Shown: positions 33,834-42,000 of the stretch, one piece after another | Layout: the number at the start of each line of letters is the position of its first letter | How positions within the stretch are numbered: position 1 is the first letter of the stretch | Assembly: GCF_009857595.1 (NCBI RefSeq) | Contig: NZ_WWCU01000013.1 | Location: 62,001 to 126,000, forward strand | From: Pseudoduganella aquatica | GTDB taxonomy: Bacteria > Pseudomonadota > Gammaproteobacteria > Burkholderiales > Burkholderiaceae_D | Length of the DNA: 64,000 bases | Direction of reading: 5' to 3' | Notes under the pieces: generated by a model | The model's database searches: none | Seen by the model: the letters and a program-made list of their open reading frames with translations, nothing else | What the model was told of the DNA's origin: nothing | Position numbers and translations under genes: made by a program

Positions 33834-34634
33834 ATGCCCCCATCAATCCCGGAACTGCTGCGTACCACCGCCCTGCCGCTGCTGCTCATGCTGGCCGCAG
33901 GCGCCGATGCCTGCAGCATCCGGCTCGGCTATACCACGCAGCATGCGCCGCCCTACTACCTCGGCTCGGAGACGGTGCCCAAGGCGCCGGGCGCCATGGT
34001 GGAGCTGCTGCAGGAGATGGCGGCCAAAAGCGGCTGCACCATCGAGCCCCTGCGGCTGCCGACCGCGCGCCTGCTGGGCGCCGTGAGCGGCGGCCGGATC
34101 GACGCCGTCGTCATGACCACCCCGCCGGCCGACCTGCAGCAGATCGCCCTGCCCCTGGACAGCCGGGGCAAGCCCGACCCCAGCCGCGGCCTGCCGCAGT
34201 TCACCATGATCTACGTGCGCACCGCCGACCGCGCCGCCGCCAGCCGGGATACGGCCGCCTACCTGCGCGGCCGCCGCGTGGGCGTCACGCACGGCGTATC
34301 GTTCGCGGCCGAGCTGCGCGAAGCCGGCATGGAAATCGACGACGGCGCGGCCAACGCCCGCCGCAATTTCGACAAGCTGCGCCTGAGCCGGATAGACGCG
34401 GTCGCCGTGTCGCTGAACACGCCCGGCGACATGGACGACCTGCTGGCCCGGGAATTCGGCGGCCAGCTGGTCCGCCTGGACCGCCCCTTCCGCACCCGCG
34501 CCCTCTGGCTCATGGTCAACCGGACCTACTACAACGCGAACAAGCCTGCGGTGGAGAATATGTGGACCTGGCTGGGCGACAACGGCAGCAAGCGCCTGCA
34601 CGTCCTGCTCAGGAAATACGACGCGGCCCGCTGA
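33834..34634 (+). CDS. Orphan periplasmic solute-binding protein, family 3 type, second copy
   Basis: A 266-residue exported protein with a signal peptide (about 1-26, ending GADACS). The body fits extracellular solute-binding family 3: IRLGYTTQHAPPYYLGSE, GGRIDAVVMTTPPADLQ, and RRNFDKLRLSRIDAVAVSL. No permease or ATPase is adjacent. It resembles the protein at 29755 in size and layout, and both lie beside DUF29 genes. Its start seems leaderless. Confidence 0.8.
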   Translation: MPPSIPELLRTTALPLLLMLAAGADACSIRLGYTTQHAPPYYLGSETVPKAPGAMVELLQEMAAKSGCTIEPLRLPTARLLGAVSGGRIDAVVMTTPPADLQQIALPLDSRGKPDPSRGLPQFTMIYVRTADRAAASRDTAAYLRGRRVGVTHGVSFAAELREAGMEIDDGAANARRNFDKLRLSRIDAVAVSLNTPGDMDDLLAREFGGQLVRLDRPFRTRALWLMVNRTYYNANKPAVENMWTWLGDNGSKRLHVLLRKYDAAR

Positions 34635-34656
34635 AAAGCCGGCACCACCGCAACCT

Positions 34657-34700
34657 TTGAGCAAACGCACGCCGCGTCCACGCGTAAAGGCGTAGGCTGG
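34657..34700 (+). promoter_or_regulatory. Upstream module of DUF29 copy 3
   Basis: TTTGAGCAAACGCAC (34657-34671) and GGCGTAGGCTG (34690-34700) repeat the arrangement found before copy 2, with the same 33-base spacing. The distance to the ATG is 20 bases longer here. Confidence 0.45.
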
Positions 34701-34746
34701 ACTTTCAGCGGGACTTTGCTGCCGTGAAGTGTAAAGGAGGTGCACC

Positions 34747-35202
34747 ATGCTGGACTTCAAGGATGAACCCAACCCTTCGCCAGTATACGAAAAAGACTTC
34801 GTCATCTGGCTAAAAGCGCAAGCCGATTTTTTACGCTCAGGCCGCCTGGAGCTGCTGGACAGCGAAAACCTCATCGACGAGCTCACATCTATGGCCAATC
34901 GAGAACGCCGCGAACTGAACCATCGGGTGGAAGTACTGATCGCCCACCTGCTCAAATGCCAATTCCAGCCAGACCACAAGACCCACAGCTGGGAAAACAC
35001 AGTAGACGAGCAGCGCAGGCAAGTCAAATCGATACTGGAGGATAGCCCCAGCTTGCGGAATGTGCTTTCCAGTAAGCTGGAAAGTTGCTACCAGCATGCC
35101 CTGCGGCTGGCGGCCCGCGAAACCGTTCTACCGGCGAAGGCATTTCCCCAGCACTTGCCTTACACACTGGAACAGCTGCTCGATGACGATTTTCTGCCCT
35201 GA
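34747..35202 (+). CDS. DUF29 family protein, copy 3
   Basis: A 151-residue soluble helical protein of the DUF29 family with YEKDFVIWLKAQADFLR, DSENLIDELTSMANRERR, and DEQRRQVKSILEDSPSL. It ends LEQLLDDDFLP. It is closest to the broken copy 2 (both share AKGGAGGTGCACCATG at the start and MANR and LLKCQFQPDH inside). The function is unknown. It is the intact twin of copy 2 and lies between an orphan solute-binding protein gene and mutS. Confidence 0.87.
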   Translation: MLDFKDEPNPSPVYEKDFVIWLKAQADFLRSGRLELLDSENLIDELTSMANRERRELNHRVEVLIAHLLKCQFQPDHKTHSWENTVDEQRRQVKSILEDSPSLRNVLSSKLESCYQHALRLAARETVLPAKAFPQHLPYTLEQLLDDDFLP

Positions 35203-35292
35203 AGACTAAGGAAACTCAGCGCATTGTTGTGAAAGCGGTAAAATGTCGGCCTTATCGCGCCGTTACGCGCAGCCACATCGAACCACGAAACA

Positions 35293-38007
35293 ATGACCAC
35301 CATCCCTAGCGAAATCAACGCCGCCGCCGTCAAGAACAGCCCTGCTGAAAAAGTCACGCCCATGATGCAGCAATACCTGCGCATCAAGGCGGAATACCCG
35401 TCCATGCTGGTGTTCTACCGCATGGGCGACTTTTACGAGCTGTTCCACGAAGATGCCGAGAAGGCCTCGCGCGTGCTGGGCATTACGCTGACGGCGCGCG
35501 GCTCGTCCAACGGCGTGCCGATCAAGATGGCGGGCGTGCCCTTCCATTCGCTGGAAGGCTACCTGGCCAAGCTGGTCAAGATAGGCGAGTCGTGCGCGAT
35601 CTGCGAGCAGATCGGCGATCCGGCCACCAGCAAGGGCCCGGTCGAGCGCAAGGTGATGCGCGTGGTGACGCCCGGCACGCTGACCGATTCGGACCTGCTG
35701 CCGGAGAAGGCCGAGCGTCCGCTGCTGGCGCTGTGCATGATCAGCCAGCGCAAGGTGGCAACGGCCGGCCTGGCGTGGCTGTCGCTGGCCAGCGGCGCGC
35801 TGAAGCTGATGGAGTTCTCGGGCGACAGCCGCACTGTGGCGATCCGCATGCAGCAGGAACTGGAGCGCATCTCGCCGGCCGAGATCCTGCGCGGCGACGA
35901 CGCCGAGCTGTTCGAGGAAGCCTTCAGCTGCCACGTGAACCGCGTGCCCGAGTGGCACTTCGACGTGGTGAGCGGCCACAAGGCGCTGCTGGACCAGCTG
36001 AGCGTGGCCACGCTGACCGGCTTCGGCGCGGACAACCTGGGCGCGGCCTTCGGCGCGGCCGGCGCGCTGCTGCGCTATGCCCAGTCGACGCAGGGACGCG
36101 GCCTGCAGCACGTGCGCAGCCTGTCGACCGAGACCGAATCCGAATTCATCGGCCTGGATGCGGCCACGCGCCGCAACCTGGAGCTGACCGAAACCATACG
36201 CGGCCAGGAATCGCCCACCCTGTTCTCGCTGCTGGACCACTGCCGCACCGCCATGGGCTCGCGCCTGCTGCGCTACTGGCTGCACCACGCCAAGCGCGAC
36301 CAGGGCGTGGCGCGCTCGCGCCACCAGGCCATCGCGGCGCTGGCGCAAAGCGACACCACCGGCGTGCTGTCGCAAACGCTGGCGCAGGTGCCGGACATTG
36401 AACGCATCACCACGCGCATCGCGCTGCTGTCGGCGCGCCCGCGCGACCTGGCCAGCCTGCGCGACGGCCTGAAGCAGCTGCCCATGCTGCGCCACGCGAT
36501 GGAACGCAGCATCGGCCAGGACACCGGCACTCTGCTGGCCTCCATCCACCACGCGCTGGCCACGCCGGACAATTGCCTGGACTTGCTGACCCGCGCCGTG
36601 ATGGAAGAACCGGCCACCATGGTGCGCGACGGCGGCGTGATCGCGCGCGGCTTCGACGCGGACCTGGACGAGCTGCGCGGCCTGTCCGAAAACGCGGGCC
36701 AGTACCTGGTGGACCTGGAAACGCGCGAACGCGCGCGCACCGGCATCGCCAACCTGCGGGTGGAATACAACAAGGTGCACGGTTTCTACATCGAAGTGAC
36801 CAACGGCCAGGCCAACAAGGTGCCGGACGACTACCGCCGCCGCCAGACGCTGAAGAACTGCGAGCGCTACATCACGCCGGAACTGAAAGCCTTCGAGGAC
36901 AAGGCGCTGTCGGCGCAGGACCGCGCGCTGGCGCGCGAAAAGATCCTGTACGACCAGCTGCTGGCCGACCTGGCGCCCTTCATCGGCTCCCTGCAGACCA
37001 TCGCGCAGGCGCTGGCCCAGGCCGACACGCTGACCGCGCTCACCACCCATGCGCTGCGCCACAACTGGTGCGCGCCGGAACTGGTGGCCGAGCCGTGCAT
37101 CAATATCGTGGAAGGCCGCCACCCGGTCGTGGAAGGCCAGATCGAGCGCTTCATCGCCAACGACTGCCGCTTCGTCAACGACCGCCGCCTGCTGCTGATC
37201 ACCGGCCCCAACATGGGCGGTAAATCGACCTTCATGCGCCAGGTGGCGCTGATCACGCTGCTGGCCTATGTGGGCAGCTACGTGCCGGCCACCAGCGCCG
37301 TGATCGGCCCCATCGACCGCGTGTTCACCCGCATCGGCGCCACCGACGACCTGGCCGGCGGCCGCTCGACCTTCATGGTGGAGATGACGGAAGCTGCGGC
37401 CATCCTGAACGGCGCCACCGACAACTCGCTGGTGCTGATGGATGAAATCGGCCGCGGCACGTCCACCTTCGACGGCCTGGCGCTGGCCTGGGCCATCGCG
37501 CGCCACCTGATCGACACCAGCCGCAGCTTCACGCTGTTCGCCACCCACTACTTCGAACTGACGCAGCTGCCGGAGAGCCATCCCACCGCAGCCAACGTGC
37601 ACCTGTCGGCCGTGGAGCACAAGGACACCATCGTGTTCCTGCACGCGGTGCAGAGCGGCCCGGCCTCGCAGAGCTACGGCTTGCAGGTGGCGCAGCTGGC
37701 CGGCGTTCCGCAGCCTGTGATCAAGGCCGCGCGCAAGCACCTGGCGCGCCTGGAAGCGCAGGCGCTGGACGCCACGCCGCAGCTGGACCTGTTCGCCGCG
37801 CCGACAACGGACGCCAACGACGAGGAAGCGCCGCAGCCGCACGCAATGGCGGCACATGCAGCGCAGGCCGCGCAGCCAAGCGAATCGCCCGCCATGCGCG
37901 AGCTGCTCGACGCGCTGAACGGCCTGGACCCGGACGCGCTGACCCCGCGCGAAGCGCTGGAGCGCCTGTACCAGCTCAAGCGCCTGGCGGAGCCCGCGCT
38001 GGCATGA
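35293..38007 (+). CDS. mutS: DNA mismatch repair protein MutS
   Basis: A full-length MutS of 904 residues. The mismatch-reading motif is MGDFYELF near residue 45 (Phe and Glu of the F-x-E). The connector, lever and clamp regions follow. The ATPase domain has Walker [10 protein letters not shown] (about 638-646), Walker [13 protein letters not shown] and the conserved [10 protein letters not shown] linker (about 835-865) of Ala/Gln residues precedes the C-terminal helix-turn-helix tetramerisation part. The start is the family's usual one. The next gene overlaps its stop by four bases. Confidence 0.97.
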   Translation: MTTIPSEINAAAVKNSPAEKVTPMMQQYLRIKAEYPSMLVFYRMGDFYELFHEDAEKASRVLGITLTARGSSNGVPIKMAGVPFHSLEGYLAKLVKIGESCAICEQIGDPATSKGPVERKVMRVVTPGTLTDSDLLPEKAERPLLALCMISQRKVATAGLAWLSLASGALKLMEFSGDSRTVAIRMQQELERISPAEILRGDDAELFEEAFSCHVNRVPEWHFDVVSGHKALLDQLSVATLTGFGADNLGAAFGAAGALLRYAQSTQGRGLQHVRSLSTETESEFIGLDAATRRNLELTETIRGQESPTLFSLLDHCRTAMGSRLLRYWLHHAKRDQGVARSRHQAIAALAQSDTTGVLSQTLAQVPDIERITTRIALLSARPRDLASLRDGLKQLPMLRHAMERSIGQDTGTLLASIHHALATPDNCLDLLTRAVMEEPATMVRDGGVIARGFDADLDELRGLSENAGQYLVDLETRERARTGIANLRVEYNKVHGFYIEVTNGQANKVPDDYRRRQTLKNCERYITPELKAFEDKALSAQDRALAREKILYDQLLADLAPFIGSLQTIAQALAQADTLTALTTHALRHNWCAPELVAEPCINIVEGRHPVVEGQIERFIANDCRFVNDRRLLLITGPNMGGKSTFMRQVALITLLAYVGSYVPATSAVIGPIDRVFTRIGATDDLAGGRSTFMVEMTEAAAILNGATDNSLVLMDEIGRGTSTFDGLALAWAIARHLIDTSRSFTLFATHYFELTQLPESHPTAANVHLSAVEHKDTIVFLHAVQSGPASQSYGLQVAQLAGVPQPVIKAARKHLARLEAQALDATPQLDLFAAPTTDANDEEAPQPHAMAAHAAQAAQPSESPAMRELLDALNGLDPDALTPREALERLYQLKRLAEPALA

Positions 38008-38987
38008 CGCGCCGCGCCGCCCTGCTGCTGACGGCCTGCCTGGCCGCGTCGCCCGCCTTCGGCGCGGCGGCCAGGACGGGCAGCGCCGCTGCGGGCAAAA
38101 GCGCGGCAGCCGGAGCAACGGCAAAGGCCCCGCGCGCCTTTGTGTTCAGCGCCATCGGCCATGCATTCAAGGCGGGCGCGGACGAAGCGCTGCTCAAGCG
38201 CGCCATCACGGAAGCCAGCCAGGACAAGCCGGTCTTCATCGTCGCCACCGGCATCAAGGCAGCCGGCGAGCCTTGCAGCGACAAGCTGTATGCGCAGCGC
38301 AAGGAGGTGCTGGACGAATCGCCGCGCCCCATCATCGTCTCGCCGGCCGGCACCGACTGGACCGCGTGCCGCAATTCGGCCGGACGCTCGAACGCCATCG
38401 AACGCCTGAACCGCATCCGCGAAGTTTTCTATCCGAGCAATGAATCGCTGGGCCTGCAGCCGCTGGTGCTGACGCGCCTGTCGGCCACGGCCAAGTTCCG
38501 CAGCTACGCTGAAAACGCCTACTGGGAACATGGACCGGTGCTGTTCGCCACACTGAACCTGCCCGCGCAGAACAACCACTTCCTGCAGGAAGCGGGCCGC
38601 AACAGCGAATTCGAAGACCGGCTGGTGGCCAACCGCGCCTGGCTGCACCGCCTGTTCGCGCTGGCCCAGCGGCGCGGCGTGGAAGGCATCGTGCTGTTCT
38701 CGGACGGCGATCCCGGCGCGCACGTGGAGGAAAGCTTCTCGCTGCTGGGCGGCTTCTCGGAAAAGCAGGACGGCTACACGCAAGTGCGCAAGCAGCTGCG
38801 CGCGCTGGCGGAAAAATTCAAAGGCAAGGTGCTGCTGGTCGATAACCAGGGCGATGCGAAGACGCCACCGGCCATGACGTGGCGCGGCAACCTGGGACAT
38901 CTGGGACTGGGCGTGGAATGGGAAACGGTGCGGGTACAGCCTGGCAGCGCCAACCTGTTCTCGCTGGGCGAGGAAGCGGCACCGTAA
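38004..38987 (+). CDS. Secreted protein of unknown function translated with mutS
   Basis: A 327-residue protein with a signal peptide (about 1-22, ending AFGAA), an Ala-rich spacer (23-45), and a globular part from about 46. It holds [35 protein letters not shown] and [16 protein letters not shown], an arrangement reminiscent of periplasmic metallophosphoesterase-like proteins, although the usual metal-binding blocks are not clearly present. I do not assign an activity. Its ATG overlaps the mutS stop by four bases, which implies coupled translation even though an exported protein has no evident tie to mismatch repair. Confidence 0.75.
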   Translation: MTRRAALLLTACLAASPAFGAAARTGSAAAGKSAAAGATAKAPRAFVFSAIGHAFKAGADEALLKRAITEASQDKPVFIVATGIKAAGEPCSDKLYAQRKEVLDESPRPIIVSPAGTDWTACRNSAGRSNAIERLNRIREVFYPSNESLGLQPLVLTRLSATAKFRSYAENAYWEHGPVLFATLNLPAQNNHFLQEAGRNSEFEDRLVANRAWLHRLFALAQRRGVEGIVLFSDGDPGAHVEESFSLLGGFSEKQDGYTQVRKQLRALAEKFKGKVLLVDNQGDAKTPPAMTWRGNLGHLGLGVEWETVRVQPGSANLFSLGEEAAP

Positions 38988-38991
38988 CACC

Positions 38992-39026
38992 GGCGGGTTA
39001 CGGCGTTCCGCCTAACCCGCCCTACG
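38992..39026. repeat. Intergenic palindromic repeat, copy 1
   Basis: GGCGGGTTA and TAACCCGCC flank a short GC stem (GGCG/CGCC), followed by CTACG. It forms a stable hairpin between the convergent mutS-linked gene and slyD. The same core recurs at 49133 and 51746. Confidence 0.85.
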
Positions 39027-39060
39027 CGTTTATACGGGCGGTGGGCCGCCCTTGTACTGC

Positions 39061-39603
39061 TTAGTGAATCGGGTGCGAACGGAACTCGTCGCCTTCGTCG
39101 CCGTCATCTTCGTCGCCGTGGTGGTGGCCATGGGCGCCGTGCACGTGCTCGTGAGCGATTTCTTCGTCGGTAGCGGCGCGGACATCCACCACTTCCAGTT
39201 CAAAGCGCAGTGCCATGCCGGCCAGCGGATGGTTGCCGTCCAGGACCACTTTGTCGTCGGCGATTTCGGTCACGGTGAAGATCAGCGCTTCTTCGTCGCC
39301 ATCTTCGCCATCCGGCATGCCTTCGAACTGCATGCCCACTTCCAGCGGCTCCGGCAGGCGGTTGCGCGGCTCCACTTTCACCAGGCTGGCGTCGTAGTCG
39401 CCGAACGCGTCTTCCGGTTCGATCTGGAGGGTGGTGGCGTAGCCGGTTTCCTTGCCGTCCAGCTCTTCTTCGATTTTCGGCAGCGTGTTCTCGTAACCGC
39501 CGTGCAGGTAGACCATAGGCTGGCGACCGTCTTCGATCAGGTTGTTCTGTGCGTCGGACAGTTTGTAGTTCACGGTCACGACGGTATTCTTGGCGATCTT
39601 CAT
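39061..39603 (-). CDS. slyD: FKBP-type peptidyl-prolyl isomerase SlyD
   Basis: A 180-residue SlyD-type protein. The FKBP part (1-70 and 120-145) begins MKIAKNTVVTVNYKL and has an insert-in-flap chaperone domain (about 70-120, EPEDAFGDYD and EPRNRLPE). The C-terminal tail (about 148-180) is rich in His, Asp, and Glu and would bind nickel or other metals, as in E. coli SlyD. It catalyses proline isomerisation and aids folding in the cytoplasm. A good ribosome site (AGGAAAG) precedes the ATG, and TATAAT (minus strand, 39636-39641) is its likely -10. Confidence 0.95.
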   Translation of the reverse strand: MKIAKNTVVTVNYKLSDAQNNLIEDGRQPMVYLHGGYENTLPKIEEELDGKETGYATTLQIEPEDAFGDYDASLVKVEPRNRLPEPLEVGMQFEGMPDGEDGDEEALIFTVTEIADDKVVLDGNHPLAGMALRFELEVVDVRAATDEEIAHEHVHGAHGHHHGDEDDGDEGDEFRSHPIH

Positions 39604-39674
39604 TATGGCTTTCCTTTCATATTTAAGCTGCCCGAATTATACCGCGTCGCGAATTCCCCCATCTGCGCCCTTGT

Positions 39675-39680
39675 TATAAT
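39675..39680 (+). promoter_or_regulatory. -10 box immediately before roxA
   Basis: A perfect TATAAT ends five bases before the roxA ATG at 39686. No ribosome site fits between them. The transcript is expected to start at or near the ATG. Confidence 0.5.
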
Positions 39681-39685
39681 GGCGT

Positions 39686-40810
39686 ATGAAAAAATTACCT
39701 CTCCTGGGCGACATCACGCCCGCGCAATTCCTGCGCGACTACTGGCACAAAAAACCATTGCTGATCCGCCAAGCGGTGCCCGGCTTCAAGCCGCTGCTGA
39801 CGGTGGACGCGCTGGCCGAACTGGCCACCAAGAATTTCGTCGAATCCCGCCTGATCACCAAGCGTGACGGCGAATGGGACATGCAGCACGGCCCGATCGA
39901 AGCGATTCCCGCGCGCGACGAAAAGGAATGGACCATGCTGGTGCAAGGCGTGAACCTGTTCGACGCCCGCGCCGACGCGCTGCTGCGCCAGTTCCGCTTC
40001 ATCCCCGACGCCCGCCTGGACGACCTGATGGTGAGCTTTGCCACCGACGGCGGCGGCGTAGGCCCGCACTTCGATTCCTACGACGTGTTCCTGCTGCAAG
40101 CGCAGGGCCAGCGCCGCTGGCGCATCAGCGCGCAGAAGGACCTGAGCCTGGTCGAAGGCATGCCGCTGAAAATCCTGTCCAACTTCCAGTCGGAGGAAGA
40201 ATTCGTGCTGGAGCCGGGCGACATGCTCTACCTGCCGCCGCACTACGCGCACGACGGCACCGCCATCGGCGACTGCCAGACCTACTCCATCGGCTTCCGT
40301 TCGCCGGCCTTCCAGGAACTGGGCGAGAACTTCCTGCAATGGATGGCGGATTCCATCGACCTGCCCGGCCGCTACGCCGATCCGGACCTGGAAGCGACCG
40401 GCAAGCCGGCCGAAATCCCGCGCCATATGCTCGATACGGTGATCGAGGAGCTGAACAAAGTGCGCTTCACCGAGGACGACATCACCATCTTCCTGGGCGA
40501 ATATCTGTCCGAACCCAAGCACAATGTGTTCTTCACCGGCCCGGCCAAGCCGCTCACCTTCGAGCGCTTCCTGCAGGCCGCCGCCAAGAAAGGCGGCGTG
40601 GTGCTGTCGGCCAAGTCGCAAATGCTGTACCGTGGCAGCCACGTCTTCATCAACGGCGAGTCTTTCGCCGCCGGCCGCGCCGACAAGGCCGCATTGGTGG
40701 CCCTGGCCAACAACCGCGCGCTGGACGCCGCAGCCCTGGCCGACGCGTCGGACGACGTGACGGACGCGCTGTACGCGTGGTACACGGACGGCTGGCTCGA
40801 GCTGGCTTAA
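39686..40810 (+). CDS. roxA: Ribosomal protein L16 arginine 3-hydroxylase RoxA
   Basis: A 374-residue JmjC/cupin oxygenase of the YcfD/RoxA type, which hydroxylates an arginine of ribosomal protein L16 using Fe(II), 2-oxoglutarate and oxygen. The iron triad is His128 and Asp130 (GPHFDSYDVF) with a further His in LPPHYAHDG (186 or 189). The C-terminal part (about 260-374) is the winged-helix-like dimerisation domain. It shares the cytoplasm with ribosomes. A probable leaderless start is noted for its promoter. A small unknown gene follows 14 bases after its stop. Confidence 0.92.
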   Translation: MKKLPLLGDITPAQFLRDYWHKKPLLIRQAVPGFKPLLTVDALAELATKNFVESRLITKRDGEWDMQHGPIEAIPARDEKEWTMLVQGVNLFDARADALLRQFRFIPDARLDDLMVSFATDGGGVGPHFDSYDVFLLQAQGQRRWRISAQKDLSLVEGMPLKILSNFQSEEEFVLEPGDMLYLPPHYAHDGTAIGDCQTYSIGFRSPAFQELGENFLQWMADSIDLPGRYADPDLEATGKPAEIPRHMLDTVIEELNKVRFTEDDITIFLGEYLSEPKHNVFFTGPAKPLTFERFLQAAAKKGGVVLSAKSQMLYRGSHVFINGESFAAGRADKAALVALANNRALDAAALADASDDVTDALYAWYTDGWLELA

Positions 40811-40824
40811 ACAGGAGAGCGCGC

Positions 40825-41301
40825 ATGGAAAAGCAGATCCAGCCCTTCGATACCCGCGCGGGCTTCCAGGAGCAATTGCGGGTCTGCATTTCCCGCGCCC
40901 ACCTGAGCCTGCAGCTGTTCGACCCGGACTTTGCCTCCTGGCAGCTCGGCAGCAGCGAAATGGACGCCTTGCTGCGCCATTTCCTGTCCAAACACGGCAA
41001 ACTCACGCTGCTGGCGCACAGCAACGCGGAACTGGAGCGCAACGCGCCCCGCTTCCAGCGCCTGCTGCGCGACTACAGCCATGCCATTGAATGCCGCCGC
41101 TCCAGCCCGGCGCTGCGCCTGCTGACCGACTCTTTCTGCATTGCCGACCAGCTACATGTGGTGCGCCGTTATCATTCAGACCACTTCCGCGGCGAAGCCG
41201 TGTATGATTCAGCAACTGACACCCAGGTCTGCGGCGAACGTTACGCGGAGATGTGGGCCGAGTCCTTGCCCGGTTTGAATGCGGACACTACTGGACTCTA
41301 G
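40825..41301 (+). CDS. Conserved protein of unknown function after roxA
   Basis: A 158-residue soluble protein starting MEKQIQPFDTRAGFQEQLRV. It includes RVCISRAHLSLQLFDPDFASW and SHAIECRRSSPALRLLTDSFCIAD, a pattern that looks like one half of a phospholipase-D-like fold but without an HKD motif. I do not recognise an activity. ATG 40825 has AGGAG upstream. It is probably co-transcribed with roxA. Confidence 0.8.
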   Translation: MEKQIQPFDTRAGFQEQLRVCISRAHLSLQLFDPDFASWQLGSSEMDALLRHFLSKHGKLTLLAHSNAELERNAPRFQRLLRDYSHAIECRRSSPALRLLTDSFCIADQLHVVRRYHSDHFRGEAVYDSATDTQVCGERYAEMWAESLPGLNADTTGL

Positions 41302-41428
41302 CCTCGTTCAATGTAGAATGCTGCTGTTCGACAGGTATGCCGGTAATGGCTGGCGATGCAGGCAAATGGCTGAGGAAGCAATTTATTGCGTTATCGCAAA
41401 ATAGTTGCGATTTCGGCCTTCTATGCTA

Positions 41429-41455
41429 TTGCGACGCACCAAAAATCGCTATAAT
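41429..41455 (+). promoter_or_regulatory. Predicted promoter of the alanine-rich lipoprotein
   Basis: TATAAT at 41450-41455 has TTGCGA at 41429-41434, 15 bases apart. The transcript would carry a leader of about 130 bases before the ATG at 41596. Confidence 0.5.
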
Positions 41456-41530
41456 ATTCGGTTAGGAAGTTTCCGTTGTCTGGCAGGCACCATTTGGTAC
41501 GAAAGGCCTACGAAGACGCCCTAATGAGCG

Positions 41531-41548
41531 ATAATTACCGGTAATTAT
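41531..41548. promoter_or_regulatory. Perfect 18-bp palindrome in the leader of the alanine-rich lipoprotein gene
   Basis: ATAATTACCGGTAATTAT is fully self-complementary. It lies about 75 bases past the predicted start of transcription and 48 bases before the ATG. It could be a protein-binding site or a regulatory hairpin in the mRNA; nothing in the window tells which. Confidence 0.6.
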
Positions 41549-41595
41549 TCATCGCAACATTGTTGTTTATTTTTTGAATTAATTAAGGAAAACCC

Positions 41596-41868
41596 ATGAA
41601 AAAATCCCTGCTGATCGCCTCCCTGCTGGCCGTTGCTCTGGCTGCTTGCTCGAAAAAAGAAGAAGCTCCTGCTGCTCCAGTAGCAACCCCAGAAGTAGCA
41701 GCTCCTGCTGCTGCTCCAGCTGCTCCAGCCGCTGACGCTGCTGCTCCAGCCGCTGTTGCTCCTGCCGCTGACGCTGCTGCTGCTGCCGCTTCGGCTGCCT
41801 CCGCTGCTGCTGCTGCCGCTTCGGCTGCTGCTTCGGCTGCTTCCGCTGCTGCTGCTCCAGCGAAGTAA
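41596..41868 (+). CDS. Alanine-rich small lipoprotein
   Basis: A 90-residue lipoprotein. The signal (1-17, MKKSLLIASLLAVALAA) ends in a lipobox with Cys18, followed by SKKEEAPAAP. From residue 25 on, it is made almost only of Ala, with some Pro, Asp, Ser and Val, and is built from GCTGCT-rich DNA. The second half, AAASAASAAAAAAS-like, would be helical or disordered. Similar proteins are abundant and highly expressed in Oxalobacteraceae, but no function is known. The leader has AAGGA near the ATG. A hairpin terminator follows directly. Confidence 0.88.
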   Translation: MKKSLLIASLLAVALAACSKKEEAPAAPVATPEVAAPAAAPAAPAADAAAPAAVAPAADAAAAAASAASAAAAAASAAASAASAAAAPAK

Positions 41869-41885
41869 TCAGTCAGTTGGAAAAG

Positions 41886-41912
41886 AAAAACCGGCCTCGG
41901 CCGGTTTTTTTT
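41886..41912 (+). terminator. Terminator after the alanine-rich lipoprotein
   Basis: AACCGGCC pairs with GGCCGGTT around a TC core, followed by eight T residues. Confidence 0.9.
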
Positions 41913-41957
41913 CGCCTGCATTTTTGCCGGCGCCCTCCACCGCGATATGCGTGGACG

Positions 41958-41988
41958 CAAAAAAACCGGCCGAAGCCGGTTTTTTTTC
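41958..41988. terminator. Bidirectional terminator next to bamC
   Basis: AAAACCGGC pairs with GCCGGTTTT around CGAA. T-runs follow on both strands, so it ends the minus-strand bamC transcript and backs up the previous terminator. Confidence 0.88.
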
Positions 41989-42000
41989 ATGGCTGCCAGC

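Noticed and set aside
35263..38124. A 953-residue open frame antisense to mutS, and similar antisense frames at 9250-11973, 49099-51744 and 56894-58987.
   Set aside because: They lie opposite well-conserved genes, have compositions rich in His, Arg, Gln and Gly, and match no family. High GC in third positions explains them.
41640..41870. Repeated GCTGCT/GCTCCAG units as a possible tandem repeat or CRISPR-like array.
   Set aside because: They are codon-level repeats of Ala and Pro inside a lipoprotein gene, with no spacers or fixed unit length.
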